Positions 32,955 to 41,845 of a stretch of 64,000 bases of DNA are shown here, piece after piece. The notes below the pieces were generated by a model that did not search any database, had not been told where the DNA came from, and worked only from the letters and a program-made list of their open reading frames with translations. Position numbers and translations under genes: made by a program. Location: positions 930,001-994,000 of the forward strand of contig NZ_CCYK01000007.1 of the NCBI RefSeq assembly GCF_000826105.1, written 5' to 3'. This DNA is from Pseudomonas massiliensis. Lineage in GTDB: Bacteria > Pseudomonadota > Gammaproteobacteria > Pseudomonadales > Pseudomonadaceae. Numbering within the stretch: position 1 is the stretch's first letter; every line of letters begins with the position of its first letter.

Positions 32955-33247
32955 AACTCCTTGAACGAAATTATCAGTACATCATCGATGACGGTTAATT
33001 TGAGGTACACGTCGCCCCGCGCGCAGCGATGACGATAAACATCTTGCCAGATCCTATGGTTCCCATGGGTGGTCATGCTTTTATAGAAATCGCAGGGCCT
33101 CAGGCTCATCACGATCTCGAGCATAGCGCTATAGTCCATTTCCAGAGCTGCTGCGCCAGCCAGGGCTGTCTGCGTTGCCCTGACATGACCCGAGCCAACC
33201 AAGGCCTGTAGCCGTGGTAGCTTGCAATGCGGGATGTGCTTCTCCAT
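32951..33247 (-). CDS. mqsR: Toxin MqsR (mRNA interferase, RelE-like fold)
   Basis: A 98-residue toxin beginning MEKHIPHCKLPRLQALVGSG and ending DVYLKLTVIDDVLIISFKEL. The CDFYKSMTTHGNH and IWQDVYRHRC segments are shared with E. coli MqsR (98 aa), which cleaves mRNA mainly at GCU. The toxin gene precedes the antitoxin gene, the reverse of most type II pairs but usual for mqsRA. An operator-like palindrome lies 12 bases upstream. The surrounding codon use is less GC-rich than that of the flagellar genes, suggesting transfer. Confidence 0.95.
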   Translation of the reverse strand: MEKHIPHCKLPRLQALVGSGHVRATQTALAGAAALEMDYSAMLEIVMSLRPCDFYKSMTTHGNHRIWQDVYRHRCARGDVYLKLTVIDDVLIISFKEL

Positions 33248-33259
33248 TGCAGCGAAATT

Positions 33260-33272
33260 AACCTAATTGGTT
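33260..33272 (-). promoter_or_regulatory. MqsA operator
   Basis: AACCTAATTGGTT is a near-palindrome matching the E. coli MqsA site AACCT-N3-AGGTT with one mismatch. It lies just before mqsR, where autorepression is expected. The rest of the gap to 33505 has no gene I can support. Confidence 0.7.
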
Positions 33273-33505
33273 TTTTTCGGCAACTTTGGGCCTTCCGTCT
33301 CCGCTAAGGCAAGCCTTGAGCTCATCAATCTGGCACAAATTATTTCAGCCTTTGGCCCCACTCTTGCACCACTCCCCCCGACGGCAATTTTTCTGGCGCC
33401 GTCTTTGCCGCTTTGCCGCTTGCTCGAGGAAACAGATTGCCGCTTTTCTGGCGACGGTTTCCGGGTCTGAAGTCAAGACCCTTTCAAATCAAGGGTTTAT
33501 GAAGT

Positions 33506-33521
33506 TGGCACAGCAGTTGCT
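33506..33521 (+). promoter_or_regulatory. Sigma-54 promoter of flgBCDE
   Basis: TGGCAC-AGCAG-TTGCT is a perfect -24/-12 element. The predicted transcript start is near 33532, giving a ~34-base leader to flgB. In Pseudomonas these genes depend on RpoN with FleQ or FleR. Confidence 0.95.
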
Positions 33522-33565
33522 ATATCTAGGTCAGCACATCATGTTTCGTCGCGGAGGTATCGCTC

Positions 33566-33973
33566 ATGGGCATCAGTTTTGACAAGGCACTCGGCATTCA
33601 CGAGCAGGCACTGCACTTCCGTGCCCAGCGCGCCGAGGTACTGGCTAACAACCTCGCCAATGCCGACACCCCTAACTACAAGGCGCGTGACCTGGACTTC
33701 TCTTCAGTCCTCGCCGCTCAGGCCGACAAAGGCCAGAACGGCATTTTCGGGTTGGAACGGACCAACACCATGCATATCGATGCCCAGGGCTTGAGCAATG
33801 ACGACGGTACCTTGCAGTACCGGATCCCGAGCCAGCCGTCCCTGGACCAGAACACTGTGGACGCTCAGATCGAGCAGGCGAACTACGCCAAGAACGGTGT
33901 GGACTTCCAGGCCAGCTTCACCTTGCTGAACAACAAATTCAAGGGCCTGGTCACGGCCATCAAAGGAGAGTAA
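33566..33973 (+). CDS. flgB: Flagellar proximal rod protein FlgB
   Basis: A 135-residue rod protein with the family N-terminus (FDKALGIHEQALHFRAQRAEVLANNLANADTPNYKARDLDF, the rod signature region) and a C-terminal helix. It forms part of the proximal rod through the periplasm. GGAGG precedes the start. First gene of flgBCDE; the gap to flgC is three bases. Confidence 0.96.
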   Translation: MGISFDKALGIHEQALHFRAQRAEVLANNLANADTPNYKARDLDFSSVLAAQADKGQNGIFGLERTNTMHIDAQGLSNDDGTLQYRIPSQPSLDQNTVDAQIEQANYAKNGVDFQASFTLLNNKFKGLVTAIKGE

Positions 33974-33976
33974 TCC

Positions 33977-34420
33977 ATGTCTCTGTCCAGCGTATTCAAC
34001 ATCGCCGGTACTGGCATGAGCGCGCAGACCACTCGCCTCAACAGCACCGCCAGCAACATCGCCAACGCCGAAACCGTATCGTCCAGCATCGACCAGACCT
34101 ACCGCGCGCGTCACCCAGTGTTCGCCACCGTGCTGGCCGACCAGACCGGCGCCTCGGGCGGTTCGCTGTTCGAAGATCAGGGCGTGGCGGGGCAGGGGGT
34201 GCAGGTGACCGGCATCGTCGAAGACCAGAGCAACCTTGAAGCGCGTTACGAACCGAACAACCCCGCGGCGAACCAGGACGGGTACGTGTACTACCCCAAT
34301 GTGAACGTCGTGGAGGAAATGGCAGACATGATTTCAGCGAGCCGCTCGTTCCAGGTGAACGCGGAAATCATGAACACCGCCAAGACCATGATGCAGAAAG
34401 TACTGACGCTGGGTCAGTAA
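33977..34420 (+). CDS. flgC: Flagellar proximal rod protein FlgC
   Basis: A 147-residue rod protein: N-terminal LSSVFNIAGTGMSAQTTRLNSTASNIANAET and C-terminal VNVVEEMADMISASRSFQVNAEIMNTAKTMM, the typical paired coiled-coil ends of axial proteins. It acts with FlgB, FlgF and FliE in the proximal rod. Three bases after flgB, with GGAG. Confidence 0.96.
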   Translation: MSLSSVFNIAGTGMSAQTTRLNSTASNIANAETVSSSIDQTYRARHPVFATVLADQTGASGGSLFEDQGVAGQGVQVTGIVEDQSNLEARYEPNNPAANQDGYVYYPNVNVVEEMADMISASRSFQVNAEIMNTAKTMMQKVLTLGQ

Positions 34421-34435
34421 GCCAAGGGATAAACC

Positions 34436-35146
34436 ATGACTACCACTACTGATAGCACCAGCTCGTCGATACTTTCGCAATATGCGGTTTCGAATGCGAG
34501 CAAGACAACTTCCTCCAGCAGCTCGAGTTCGACTTCGAGCACGGAAACCATGGGCAAGGACACCTTCCTGCAGTTGCTCGTAACGCAGATGAAGAACCAG
34601 AACCCGCTGGACCCGCAGGACAACTCCGAGTTCGTGGCGCAGCTGGCCCAGTTCAGTAGCGTCGAGGGCATCAATAACCTCAACGATACGGTTACCACCC
34701 TGGCCGGCAACTACACCTCGAGCCAGGCGCTGCAGGCTTCGGCCTTGGTCGGGCACTCGGTGCTTGCCCAGACCGGCAGCGCGGTGGTGAACACCACCAG
34801 CGGCATCACCGGGCAGTTCGACCTGGCCTCGGCCAGCACCGACGCTACCGTGAAGGTGTATGACGCCAGTGGCAACTTGGTGAAGAACATCGACCTGGGG
34901 TCCCAGGCCGCGGGCACCGTAAGCTTCTCGTGGGATGGTACCGATAATGAAGGCACAGTCCTTTCGTCGGGCACTTATAAATTTGTGGCCAGTGCCACGG
35001 TAGATGGCAGCGAAGTTGCACAAACGACGTATCTGCCAGCGACCGTCACAAGTGTGACGGTAGGCAGTACAACGGGTGACATGACCCTTAAGTTAGCCGA
35101 CGGCTCGAGTGTAGCGCTGTCGAAAGTCAAAACCATCGGATCGTAA
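34436..35146 (+). CDS. flgD: Hook scaffolding protein FlgD
   Basis: A 236-residue hook cap. A Ser/Thr-rich N-terminus is followed by the conserved MGKDTFLQLLVTQMKNQNPLDPQDNSEFVAQLAQFSSVEG stretch (~residues 40-80) and then a Tudor/Fn3-like domain with FSWDGTDNEGTVLSSGTYKF. The cap guides polymerisation of FlgE and is later replaced by FlgK. Third gene of the operon. Confidence 0.95.
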   Translation: MTTTTDSTSSSILSQYAVSNASKTTSSSSSSSTSSTETMGKDTFLQLLVTQMKNQNPLDPQDNSEFVAQLAQFSSVEGINNLNDTVTTLAGNYTSSQALQASALVGHSVLAQTGSAVVNTTSGITGQFDLASASTDATVKVYDASGNLVKNIDLGSQAAGTVSFSWDGTDNEGTVLSSGTYKFVASATVDGSEVAQTTYLPATVTSVTVGSTTGDMTLKLADGSSVALSKVKTIGS

Positions 35147-35173
35147 GCCGGCTTATCGGCACTGGAGTAGATT

Positions 35174-36472
35174 ATGTCGTTCAATACCGGCCTGAGCGGT
35201 CTCAACGCGGCCAACACTGCACTTAACGTTACCGGCAACAACATCGCCAACGTTGCTACTACCGGCTTCAAGAAGTCGCGCGCCGAGTTCGGCGACGTCT
35301 ACGCCAACTCGCTGTTCCTGGGCAGCTCCAAGAACGGCGTAGGTTCCGGCGTTGCCACTGCCGCCGTTTCCCAGCAGTTCACCCAGGGCACCATCAGCAG
35401 CACCGGCGCCAGCCTCGACATGGCCATCAATGGCAATGGTTTCTTCGTGGTCAGCGACAACGGCAACAAGGTCTACACCCGTGCCGGCGCCTTCGGTACT
35501 GACAACGCGGGCAACATCGTGGATGCCAGCGGCAACAAGCTGATGGGCTACGGTACCGACTCCGATGGCAATGTCATCGACGGCGTGCTGACCACCCTCA
35601 AGGTGGACACCTCCTCGCTGGCTCCGAAGGCCACCGAGACCGTCACCGAAACCATGAACGTCAACTCCAGCGACAGCGTACCCACGGTGACCCCGTTCGA
35701 TGCCACGGACACCAACAGCTACAACTACACCTGGAGTACCGACATCTACGACAGTCAGGGTAACTCCCATACCATGACCCAGTACTTCGTGAAGAACGAC
35801 ACCAATGACTGGACCATGTACGCCACCATCGATGGCGTGAACCCGAACGACCCGACGTCGACGACGCCGTACAGTGCCGATTTCACTTTCAACTCTGATG
35901 GCAGCCTGGCCAGCACCACCAGCAGCGACTTCACCGTTGATTCGACCGGCAAGCTGACCCTGACCAACTGGACCCCGGCAGCCGAGAACGCCAGTGGCGT
36001 CATGGCCAGCAACGGTTCGACCGCGGCTACCGGTGGCGTGACCTTGAACATGGCGAACACCACGTCTTACAACACCACGTCGGCGGTGACTGCCAAGTCT
36101 CAAGACGGCTACGCCACGGGTAACCTGTCGGCCCTGTCCATCGACAGTGAAGGCAACATCTTCGGCACCTACAGCAACGGCCAGTCCAAGACGGTCGGCC
36201 AGGTGGCCTTGGCCAACTTCGCCAACGTCCAGGGCCTTACCCCTAACGGCAGCACTGGCTGGCGCGAGTCGTCCGCTTCCGGTGTGCCGGTGGTAGGCGC
36301 GCCCAACAGCGGCACCATGGGAACCCTGACGGCAGGCTCGCTGGAGGATTCCAACGTGGACCTGACCAGCGAACTGGTGAACTTGATCAAGGCGCAGAGC
36401 AACTACCAGGCGAACGCCAAGACCATTTCCACCGAAAGCACCATCATGCAAACCATCATCCAAATGACCTGA
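35174..36472 (+). CDS. flgE: Flagellar hook protein FlgE
   Basis: A 432-residue hook subunit with conserved axial ends: MSFNTGLSGLNAANTALNVTGNNIANVATTGFKKSRAEF and SNVDLTSELVNLIKAQSNYQANAKTISTESTIMQTIIQM. The middle carries the FlaE domain with many Thr/Ser/Asn residues, variable between strains. It assembles into the universal joint. Last gene of the unit, followed by a hairpin. Confidence 0.96.
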   Translation: MSFNTGLSGLNAANTALNVTGNNIANVATTGFKKSRAEFGDVYANSLFLGSSKNGVGSGVATAAVSQQFTQGTISSTGASLDMAINGNGFFVVSDNGNKVYTRAGAFGTDNAGNIVDASGNKLMGYGTDSDGNVIDGVLTTLKVDTSSLAPKATETVTETMNVNSSDSVPTVTPFDATDTNSYNYTWSTDIYDSQGNSHTMTQYFVKNDTNDWTMYATIDGVNPNDPTSTTPYSADFTFNSDGSLASTTSSDFTVDSTGKLTLTNWTPAAENASGVMASNGSTAATGGVTLNMANTTSYNTTSAVTAKSQDGYATGNLSALSIDSEGNIFGTYSNGQSKTVGQVALANFANVQGLTPNGSTGWRESSASGVPVVGAPNSGTMGTLTAGSLEDSNVDLTSELVNLIKAQSNYQANAKTISTESTIMQTIIQMT

Positions 36473-36480
36473 TGCATCCG

Positions 36481-36504
36481 GGGCGGCGCAAGGAGTCGCC
36501 GCCC
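36481..36504 (+). terminator. Hairpin after flgE
   Basis: GGGCGGCG (36481-36488) and CGCCGCCC (36497-36504) form a perfect 8-bp stem 8 bases after the flgE stop. No T-run follows. A small ORF starts 16 bases later, so it may act as an attenuator for that gene. Confidence 0.5.
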
Positions 36505-36520
36505 TGGCCCTGGAGCCGCC

Positions 36521-36709
36521 ATGAAAAAGGTTGTACATCTGTTGATGATTTTCTTGACTGCCACCGGCGGGCTCGCCGAAGGCGCACCGGCTCCATGGTA
36601 CAAGTATCAGAGCCTGAAAACCGGTCAGTTCGTTTGTGTGCAGAACGACCCTGGCGAGGCCTTCCAGCGCTTCGCCGGGCCATTCCACAATGCAGGTTGC
36701 CGTCCCTAG
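36521..36709 (+). CDS. Small secreted two-cysteine protein between flgE and flgF
   Basis: A 62-residue protein. MKKVVHLLMIFLTATGGLAEGA is a signal peptide with cleavage likely near residue 20-22. The mature ~40 residues (PAPWYKYQSLKTGQFVCVQ at the start) contain two cysteines that could form one disulfide in the periplasm. A weak GGAG site precedes the ATG. Its position behind the flgE hairpin suggests read-through expression with hook genes. No family recognised; function unknown. Confidence 0.6.
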   Translation: MKKVVHLLMIFLTATGGLAEGAPAPWYKYQSLKTGQFVCVQNDPGEAFQRFAGPFHNAGCRP

Positions 36710-36973
36710 GCTCAGTCCACGGCGGCTTTCGGCTGTCGGCGCGGGAGGTAGCGAAGCTACCGAATCCGTGATGACGGCGTGGTTTGTCGCCATCTGACAG
36801 CAGCTCCCGCTGCTTGAACGTCTGTTTTGCCGCTTCGCCGTCAACAAATACAGGTCGCTCCCTTGCCGTTACCGGCAAGGGGCCGCCGAAATCTCGGCGC
36901 ACCCTGTCTGTCGGAATCCCGGCACGTCTCTGAAATGCCCGTCCTAGAGCCTTTTTGTCAGGTTTGTAAAACT
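36710..36973. other. Intergenic region upstream of flgF
   Basis: No gene recognised. A perfect hairpin CCCTTGCCG/CGGCAAGGG with a 4-base loop lies at 36860-36881 and may end upstream transcripts. The sequence then leads into the flgF sigma-54 element, so enhancer sites for FleQ or FleR may be here, but I could not define one. Confidence 0.45.
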
Positions 36974-36989
36974 TGGCCCGGGCTTTGCT
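36974..36989 (+). promoter_or_regulatory. Sigma-54 promoter of flgFGHIJKL
   Basis: TGGCCC-GGGCT-TTGCT matches the -24/-12 pattern with one change in the -24 box. It is 51 bases before the flgF start and gives this gene group its own RpoN-dependent entry point. Confidence 0.88.
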
Positions 36990-37040
36990 ATATCCCTGGT
37001 ACTCAGCGATTCAGCGGCGCAGGCCGCCAAGGAGACGACC

Positions 37041-37778
37041 ATGGATAAAATGCTTTATGTGGCCATGACCGGTGCCAGCCAGAACGCCTTGGCACAGAAG
37101 GCTCACGCCAACAACCTTGCGAACGTATCTACCAACGGTTTCCAGCGAGACCTGGAACAGGCGCGTTCCATGCCGGTGTTTGGCGATACCCACCCCTCAC
37201 GCGCCTACGCCATGACCGAGCGTCCGGCTACTGATCTGAGCGCCGGCCCTATGGTGCAGACCGGTCGCGACCTGGATGTAGCCGTAGGCGGTGAGGGCTG
37301 GATTGCCGTGCAGGCGCCGGATGGCTCCGAGGCTTATACCAAAAGCGCCAGCCTGAACGTGGACGCCCTGGGCGTGCTGCGCACCAGCACCGGCATGGCC
37401 GTGCTGGGCAATGGCGGGCCGATCGCCGTGCCGCCGCAGGAGCAGATCGAGATCGGCCAGGACGGGACCATCAGCATCCGCTCCCTCGGCCAGGCCCCTT
37501 CGGTCATGGCTACCGTGGACCGCATCAAGACGGTAAACCCCAAGGCCGCCGACCTTACCAAGGGCACCGATGGCCTGATCCATACCAAGAGCGGCGAGCC
37601 CGCCGCGGTCGATGGCGCCGTGCAGCTGACCTCGGGTTTCCTGCAGGGCAGCAACGTGAATGCCGTGGAGGAAATGACCCAAGTGATGGCTCTTTCCAAG
37701 CAGTTCGAGATGCACATCAAAATGATGACGACCGCCAAGGAAGCCGATGAGGCGATGGCACGCGTCCTGCAAATGTAA
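37041..37778 (+). CDS. flgF: Flagellar proximal rod protein FlgF
   Basis: A 245-residue rod protein: [38 protein letters not shown] at the N-terminus, the LDVAVGGEGWIAVQAPDGSEAYTKSA core and GSNVNAVEEMTQVMALSKQFEMHIKMM at the C-terminus. First gene after the second sigma-54 promoter; AAGGAG precedes the start. Confidence 0.95.
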   Translation: MDKMLYVAMTGASQNALAQKAHANNLANVSTNGFQRDLEQARSMPVFGDTHPSRAYAMTERPATDLSAGPMVQTGRDLDVAVGGEGWIAVQAPDGSEAYTKSASLNVDALGVLRTSTGMAVLGNGGPIAVPPQEQIEIGQDGTISIRSLGQAPSVMATVDRIKTVNPKAADLTKGTDGLIHTKSGEPAAVDGAVQLTSGFLQGSNVNAVEEMTQVMALSKQFEMHIKMMTTAKEADEAMARVLQM

Positions 37779-37841
37779 TGGTAACCCACACCTTTATTGA
37801 CACTACAGGCACCGCGCCGTCGGCACCCTAAGGAGAACACC

Positions 37842-38627
37842 ATGCTTCCAGCACTTTATGTCAGTAAAACCGGCCTGGCTGCTCAGGACACCAACCTGAC
37901 CACCATTTCCAACAACCTGGCCAACGTTTCCACCACCGGCTTCAAGAAAGACCGTGCCGAGTTCCAGGACCTGCTGTACCAGGTAAAACGTCAGCCAGGC
38001 GCGGCGTCGACCCAGGACAGCGAGCTGCCCTCGGGCCTGCAGGTCGGTACCGGTGTGCGCATTGTCGGTACCCAGAAGAACTTCACCGCCGGTAGCTTGC
38101 AGACCACTGACCAGCCTCTGGACATGGCGATCAACGGCCGTGGTTTCTTCCAGGTGATGCAGCCGGACGGCACCATCTCGTACACCCGTGACGGCACCTT
38201 CCACCTGAACTCGGACGGTCAGATCGTCACCGCCAACGGCCTGGCAGTGCAACCGGCTATCACCGTGCCGGCCGAAGCGCAGACCTTCACCGTGGGCACC
38301 GACGGTACCGTTTCCATCACCACCACCGGCAGCGCCACCGCCCAGGTGATCGGCAACATCCAGACCGCGGACTTCATCAACCCGGCCGGCCTGCAGTCCA
38401 TCGGTGGCAACCTGTACCTGGAAACCGCTGCCAGCGGTGCGCCCAACGTGGGTACGCCTGGCCTGAACGGCTTCGGTACCGTGCTGCAGAACACCCTGGA
38501 AAACTCCAACGTCAGCACTGTGGAAGAACTGGTGAACATGATCACCACCCAGCGTGCGTACGAGATGAACTCCAAGGTGATCTCCACCGCGGACCAGATG
38601 CTGCAGAACCTGACCCAGAACCTGTAA
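37842..38627 (+). CDS. flgG: Flagellar distal rod protein FlgG
   Basis: A 261-residue distal rod subunit beginning [42 protein letters not shown], with the C-terminal [32 protein letters not shown] helix. AAGGAG sits before the ATG at 37842; the frame is open further upstream. The FlgG-specific long rod segment ([16 protein letters not shown]) is present. Confidence 0.96.
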   Translation: MLPALYVSKTGLAAQDTNLTTISNNLANVSTTGFKKDRAEFQDLLYQVKRQPGAASTQDSELPSGLQVGTGVRIVGTQKNFTAGSLQTTDQPLDMAINGRGFFQVMQPDGTISYTRDGTFHLNSDGQIVTANGLAVQPAITVPAEAQTFTVGTDGTVSITTTGSATAQVIGNIQTADFINPAGLQSIGGNLYLETAASGAPNVGTPGLNGFGTVLQNTLENSNVSTVEELVNMITTQRAYEMNSKVISTADQMLQNLTQNL

Positions 38628-38698
38628 TCGCTGAACGCCGCACCCCTAATCGCTTGCTCATACGCCTGAAGGATCAGTTACACCGTGAGGTTGGAGTC

Positions 38699-39397
38699 AT
38701 GAATCGTCGTCTGTCTGCTGTGCTGTTGTTGACCGGAGCCGCGTTCCTGGGTGGCTGCATGGCGCCACCCCCGAAGCCGAACGATCCGTACTACGCCCCG
38801 GTGCTGCCACGCACGCCGCTGCCGGCGGCGGCCAACAACGGCTCGATCTACCAGGCCGGTTTCGACCAGAACCTGTACACCGACCGCAAGGCGTTCCGGG
38901 TGGGCGACATCATCACCATCACCCTGGCCGAGAAAACCTCGGCGAGCAAGAGCGCCAACTCCAAGGTGACCAAGAGCAGCAGCAACAGCATTGGCCTGAC
39001 CTCGCTGTTCGGCGGTAGCGGCACCACCAACAATCCGCTGGGTGGCGGCGACCTGAGCCTGGATGCCGGCTACAGCGGCGACCGTACCACCAACGGCGAC
39101 GCCAAGGCGGCCCAGGGCAACAGCCTCACCGGCTCGATCACCGTGACCGTGGCCGATGTGCTGCCCAACGGGATCATTTCGGTCCGTGGCGAGAAGTGGC
39201 TGACCCTCAACACCGGCCAGGAGCTGGTACGCATAGCTGGCCTGATTCGTGCAGATGACATAGCGACCGACAATACAGTGTCGTCGACCCGAGTGGCCGA
39301 CGCGCGCATCACCTACTCAGGCACCGGCTCCTTTGCCGAGGCCAGCCAGCCCGGGTGGTTGGATCGGTTCTTCTCTAGCCCGTACTTTCCTTTCTGA
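38699..39397 (+). CDS. flgH: Flagellar L-ring lipoprotein FlgH
   Basis: A 232-residue outer-membrane lipoprotein. The signal peptide [20 protein letters not shown] ends with the lipobox LGGC, with the lipid-carrying cysteine at ~20. The [21 protein letters not shown] and [26 protein letters not shown] segments are typical. It forms the L ring around the rod. The ATG at 38699 follows TTGGAG; the longer frame adds residues unlike a signal peptide. Confidence 0.95.
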   Translation: MNRRLSAVLLLTGAAFLGGCMAPPPKPNDPYYAPVLPRTPLPAAANNGSIYQAGFDQNLYTDRKAFRVGDIITITLAEKTSASKSANSKVTKSSSNSIGLTSLFGGSGTTNNPLGGGDLSLDAGYSGDRTTNGDAKAAQGNSLTGSITVTVADVLPNGIISVRGEKWLTLNTGQELVRIAGLIRADDIATDNTVSSTRVADARITYSGTGSFAEASQPGWLDRFFSSPYFPF

Positions 39398-39403
39398 GTG
39401 CGT

Positions 39404-40519
39404 ATGACCATGTTGAACTTCAAGCAGTTGGTGGCGGCATCCCTGTTGTTCCTGACCGCGTTCGGCGCTCATGCCGAACGTCTCAAGGACATCGCCAGTA
39501 TTCAGGGCGTTCGTAGCAACCAGCTGATCGGCTACGGCCTGGTGGTGGGTCTGAGCGGCACCGGTGACCAGACCACCCAGACGCCGTTCACCATCCAGAC
39601 GTTCAACAACATGCTCGCCCAGTTCGGCATCAAGGTGCCTGCGGGCACGAGTTCGGCACAGCTGAAAAACGTGGCGGCGGTGTCCATCCATGCGGATCTG
39701 CCAGCCTTCGCCAAGCCCGGCCAGACCATCGACATTACGGTGTCGTCCATCGGTAACTCCAAGAGCCTGCGTGGCGGCAGCCTGCTGATGACTCCGCTCA
39801 AGGGTATCGACGGCAACGTCTACGCCATCGCCCAGGGCAACCTGGTGGTGGGTGGTTTTGACGCTGAAGGCAAGGACGGTTCGAAAATCACCGTGAACGT
39901 GCCGTCGGCAGGTCGGATTCCTGGCGGCGCAACGGTAGAGCGTTCGGTGCCGAGCGGCTTCGACCAGGGCAATTTCCTGACCCTGAACCTTAATCGGCCG
40001 GACTTTACCACCGCCAAGCACATCGTCGACAAGATCAACGAGCTACTTGGCGCGGGAGTTGCAAATGCAGTGGACGGGGGATCGGTTCGGGTGACCGCGC
40101 CGCTTGATCCCAACCAGCGTGTGGACTACCTGTCAGTACTGGAAAACCTTGAAATAGACCCGGGCCAGGCCATGGCCAAGGTGATCATCAATTCGCGGAC
40201 CGGCACCATCGTGATCGGTCAGAACGTCAAGGTAACGCCAGCGGCAGTGACTCACGGCAGTTTGACAGTGACGATCACCGAAGACCCGATCGTCAGCCAG
40301 CCCGGACCCTTGTCCAATGGCCAGACCGCCGTCGTTCCACGCTCGAAGGTCAATGCCGAACAGGAAGCCAAGCCCATGTTCAAGTTCGGCCCCGGAACCA
40401 CGCTTGATGAGATCGTGCGTGCCGTCAACCAGGTTGGCGCCGCGCCCAGTGACCTGATGGCGATCCTTGAAGCCTTGAAGCAGGCCGGTGCCTTGCAAGC
40501 CGACCTGATCGTAATCTGA
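39404..40519 (+). CDS. flgI: Flagellar P-ring protein FlgI
   Basis: A 371-residue periplasmic ring protein. After the signal peptide (cleavage near [11 protein letters not shown]), the mature start [33 protein letters not shown] is nearly invariant in the family. Ends with [16 protein letters not shown]. It polymerises in the periplasm with FlgA help. An alternative ATG two codons later, at 39410, is possible; neither has a strong ribosome site, suggesting coupling to flgH, whose stop is six bases upstream. Confidence 0.95.
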   Translation: MTMLNFKQLVAASLLFLTAFGAHAERLKDIASIQGVRSNQLIGYGLVVGLSGTGDQTTQTPFTIQTFNNMLAQFGIKVPAGTSSAQLKNVAAVSIHADLPAFAKPGQTIDITVSSIGNSKSLRGGSLLMTPLKGIDGNVYAIAQGNLVVGGFDAEGKDGSKITVNVPSAGRIPGGATVERSVPSGFDQGNFLTLNLNRPDFTTAKHIVDKINELLGAGVANAVDGGSVRVTAPLDPNQRVDYLSVLENLEIDPGQAMAKVIINSRTGTIVIGQNVKVTPAAVTHGSLTVTITEDPIVSQPGPLSNGQTAVVPRSKVNAEQEAKPMFKFGPGTTLDEIVRAVNQVGAAPSDLMAILEALKQAGALQADLIVI

Positions 40520-40530
40520 GGTGACGCAGC

Positions 40531-41835
40531 ATGGACATGCCTTCTGGTGGAGTTTCGAAAGGCGCTGATTCCGGCGCCTACACCGACCTGAACCGCTTGA
40601 ACGCGCTCAAGGTTGGCAATCGCGACAGCGAGGCCAACCTGCGCAAGGTCGCCCAGGAGTTCGAATCGGTGTTCGTGGGGGAAATGCTCAAGTCCATGCG
40701 CTCGGCCAACCAGTCCCTGAGCAAGGACAGCCTCATGAATTCCGATTCGGTCAAACAGTATCAGGAGATGTACGACCAGCAGCTGGCGGTGAGCCTGTCT
40801 CACCAGGGTAACGGCATCGGCCTGCAGGACGTGCTCATGCGTCAGCTGTCCAAGAGCAAGGACGTCGCCCGCCCGGGCGGCAACCCTTTCGCCCGCCCTG
40901 AAGGCAATCAGCACGCCCTGGGCGCCGTGCGCAACGGCAGCGCCGATGCGCAGTCGGCCACGGCTTCTGCCCACAATGACATGGCAATGCTCAACCAGCG
41001 TCGCCTGGCCTTGCCGAGCAAGTCCGTCGACCGGCTGCTGGCAGGCATCGTGCCGGGCGCGACCGAAGCGACCGACCGCAACACCCTGGTCCGTGGTCAG
41101 GCGCCTCAGGCGAACCTGCTGCACCCGCCGGTCGCCAACAACCGTATCAACGTACCGGCCACCGCGCCGAGCGGCGTCGCTTCCGCCGTGGCCAGCGCCA
41201 ATGCTGCCCAGGTTGGCAAGGGCGAGGCCGCGGGTGCCTATGGCGACTGGACCACCGACTACGCCAGCGCCACCAAGGCGACCCCGGTCGCTGCCCGTAC
41301 CTTGACCCAGGTGCCGCTGGCCCCGGGCAAGGCCGCCTTCGCGTCGCGTGAAGAGTTCGTGGCTACCATGCTGCCCATGGCTGAAGAGGCCGCGGCACGC
41401 ATTGGGGTAGACCCCAAGGTCCTGGTGGCCCAGGCCGCGCTGGAAACCGGCTGGGGCAAATCGGTGCTGCGCCAGGGTGATGGCAGCACCAGCTACAACC
41501 TGTTCAACATCAAGGCCGGTTCAAGCTGGAAAGGGGAGACCGCTCGCGCGGTCACCGCCGAATACGAGAACGGCCAGGTGGTCAAGGAGTCGGCGCAGTT
41601 CCGCGCCTACGATTCCTTCGCCGACAGCTTCCACGACCTGATCAATCTGCTGCAGAACAACGACCGCTATCAAGAAGTGGTGAAGTCTGCCGATAACCCG
41701 GCACAGTTTGTCAAAGAGCTGCAGAAGGCAGGTTATGCGACCGACCCGCGTTACGCGAGCAAGATCGCAGGCATCGCCAAGCAGCTCGAGAGCTACGGGA
41801 ACTACGCGTCGAACGGCTCTTCCACGACTTTATAA
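40531..41835 (+). CDS. flgJ: Flagellar rod-cap/peptidoglycan hydrolase FlgJ
   Basis: A 434-residue bifunctional protein. The N-terminal rod-binding domain (~residues 20-115; LRKVAQEFESVFVGEMLKSMRSAN) caps the rod. A long Ala-rich linker (~115-260) leads to a C-terminal GH73 glucosaminidase (~270-420) with the catalytic glutamate in LVAQAALETGWGKS near residue 303. It opens the peptidoglycan for the growing rod. Somewhat longer than many FlgJ proteins because of the linker. Confidence 0.95.
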   Translation: MDMPSGGVSKGADSGAYTDLNRLNALKVGNRDSEANLRKVAQEFESVFVGEMLKSMRSANQSLSKDSLMNSDSVKQYQEMYDQQLAVSLSHQGNGIGLQDVLMRQLSKSKDVARPGGNPFARPEGNQHALGAVRNGSADAQSATASAHNDMAMLNQRRLALPSKSVDRLLAGIVPGATEATDRNTLVRGQAPQANLLHPPVANNRINVPATAPSGVASAVASANAAQVGKGEAAGAYGDWTTDYASATKATPVAARTLTQVPLAPGKAAFASREEFVATMLPMAEEAAARIGVDPKVLVAQAALETGWGKSVLRQGDGSTSYNLFNIKAGSSWKGETARAVTAEYENGQVVKESAQFRAYDSFADSFHDLINLLQNNDRYQEVVKSADNPAQFVKELQKAGYATDPRYASKIAGIAKQLESYGNYASNGSSTTL

Positions 41836-41845
41836 GGTTTGAACC

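Noticed and set aside
33267..33470. 67-codon frame between mqsR and flgB
   Set aside because: It begins inside the MqsA operator region, has no ribosome site, and shows no recognisable protein pattern.
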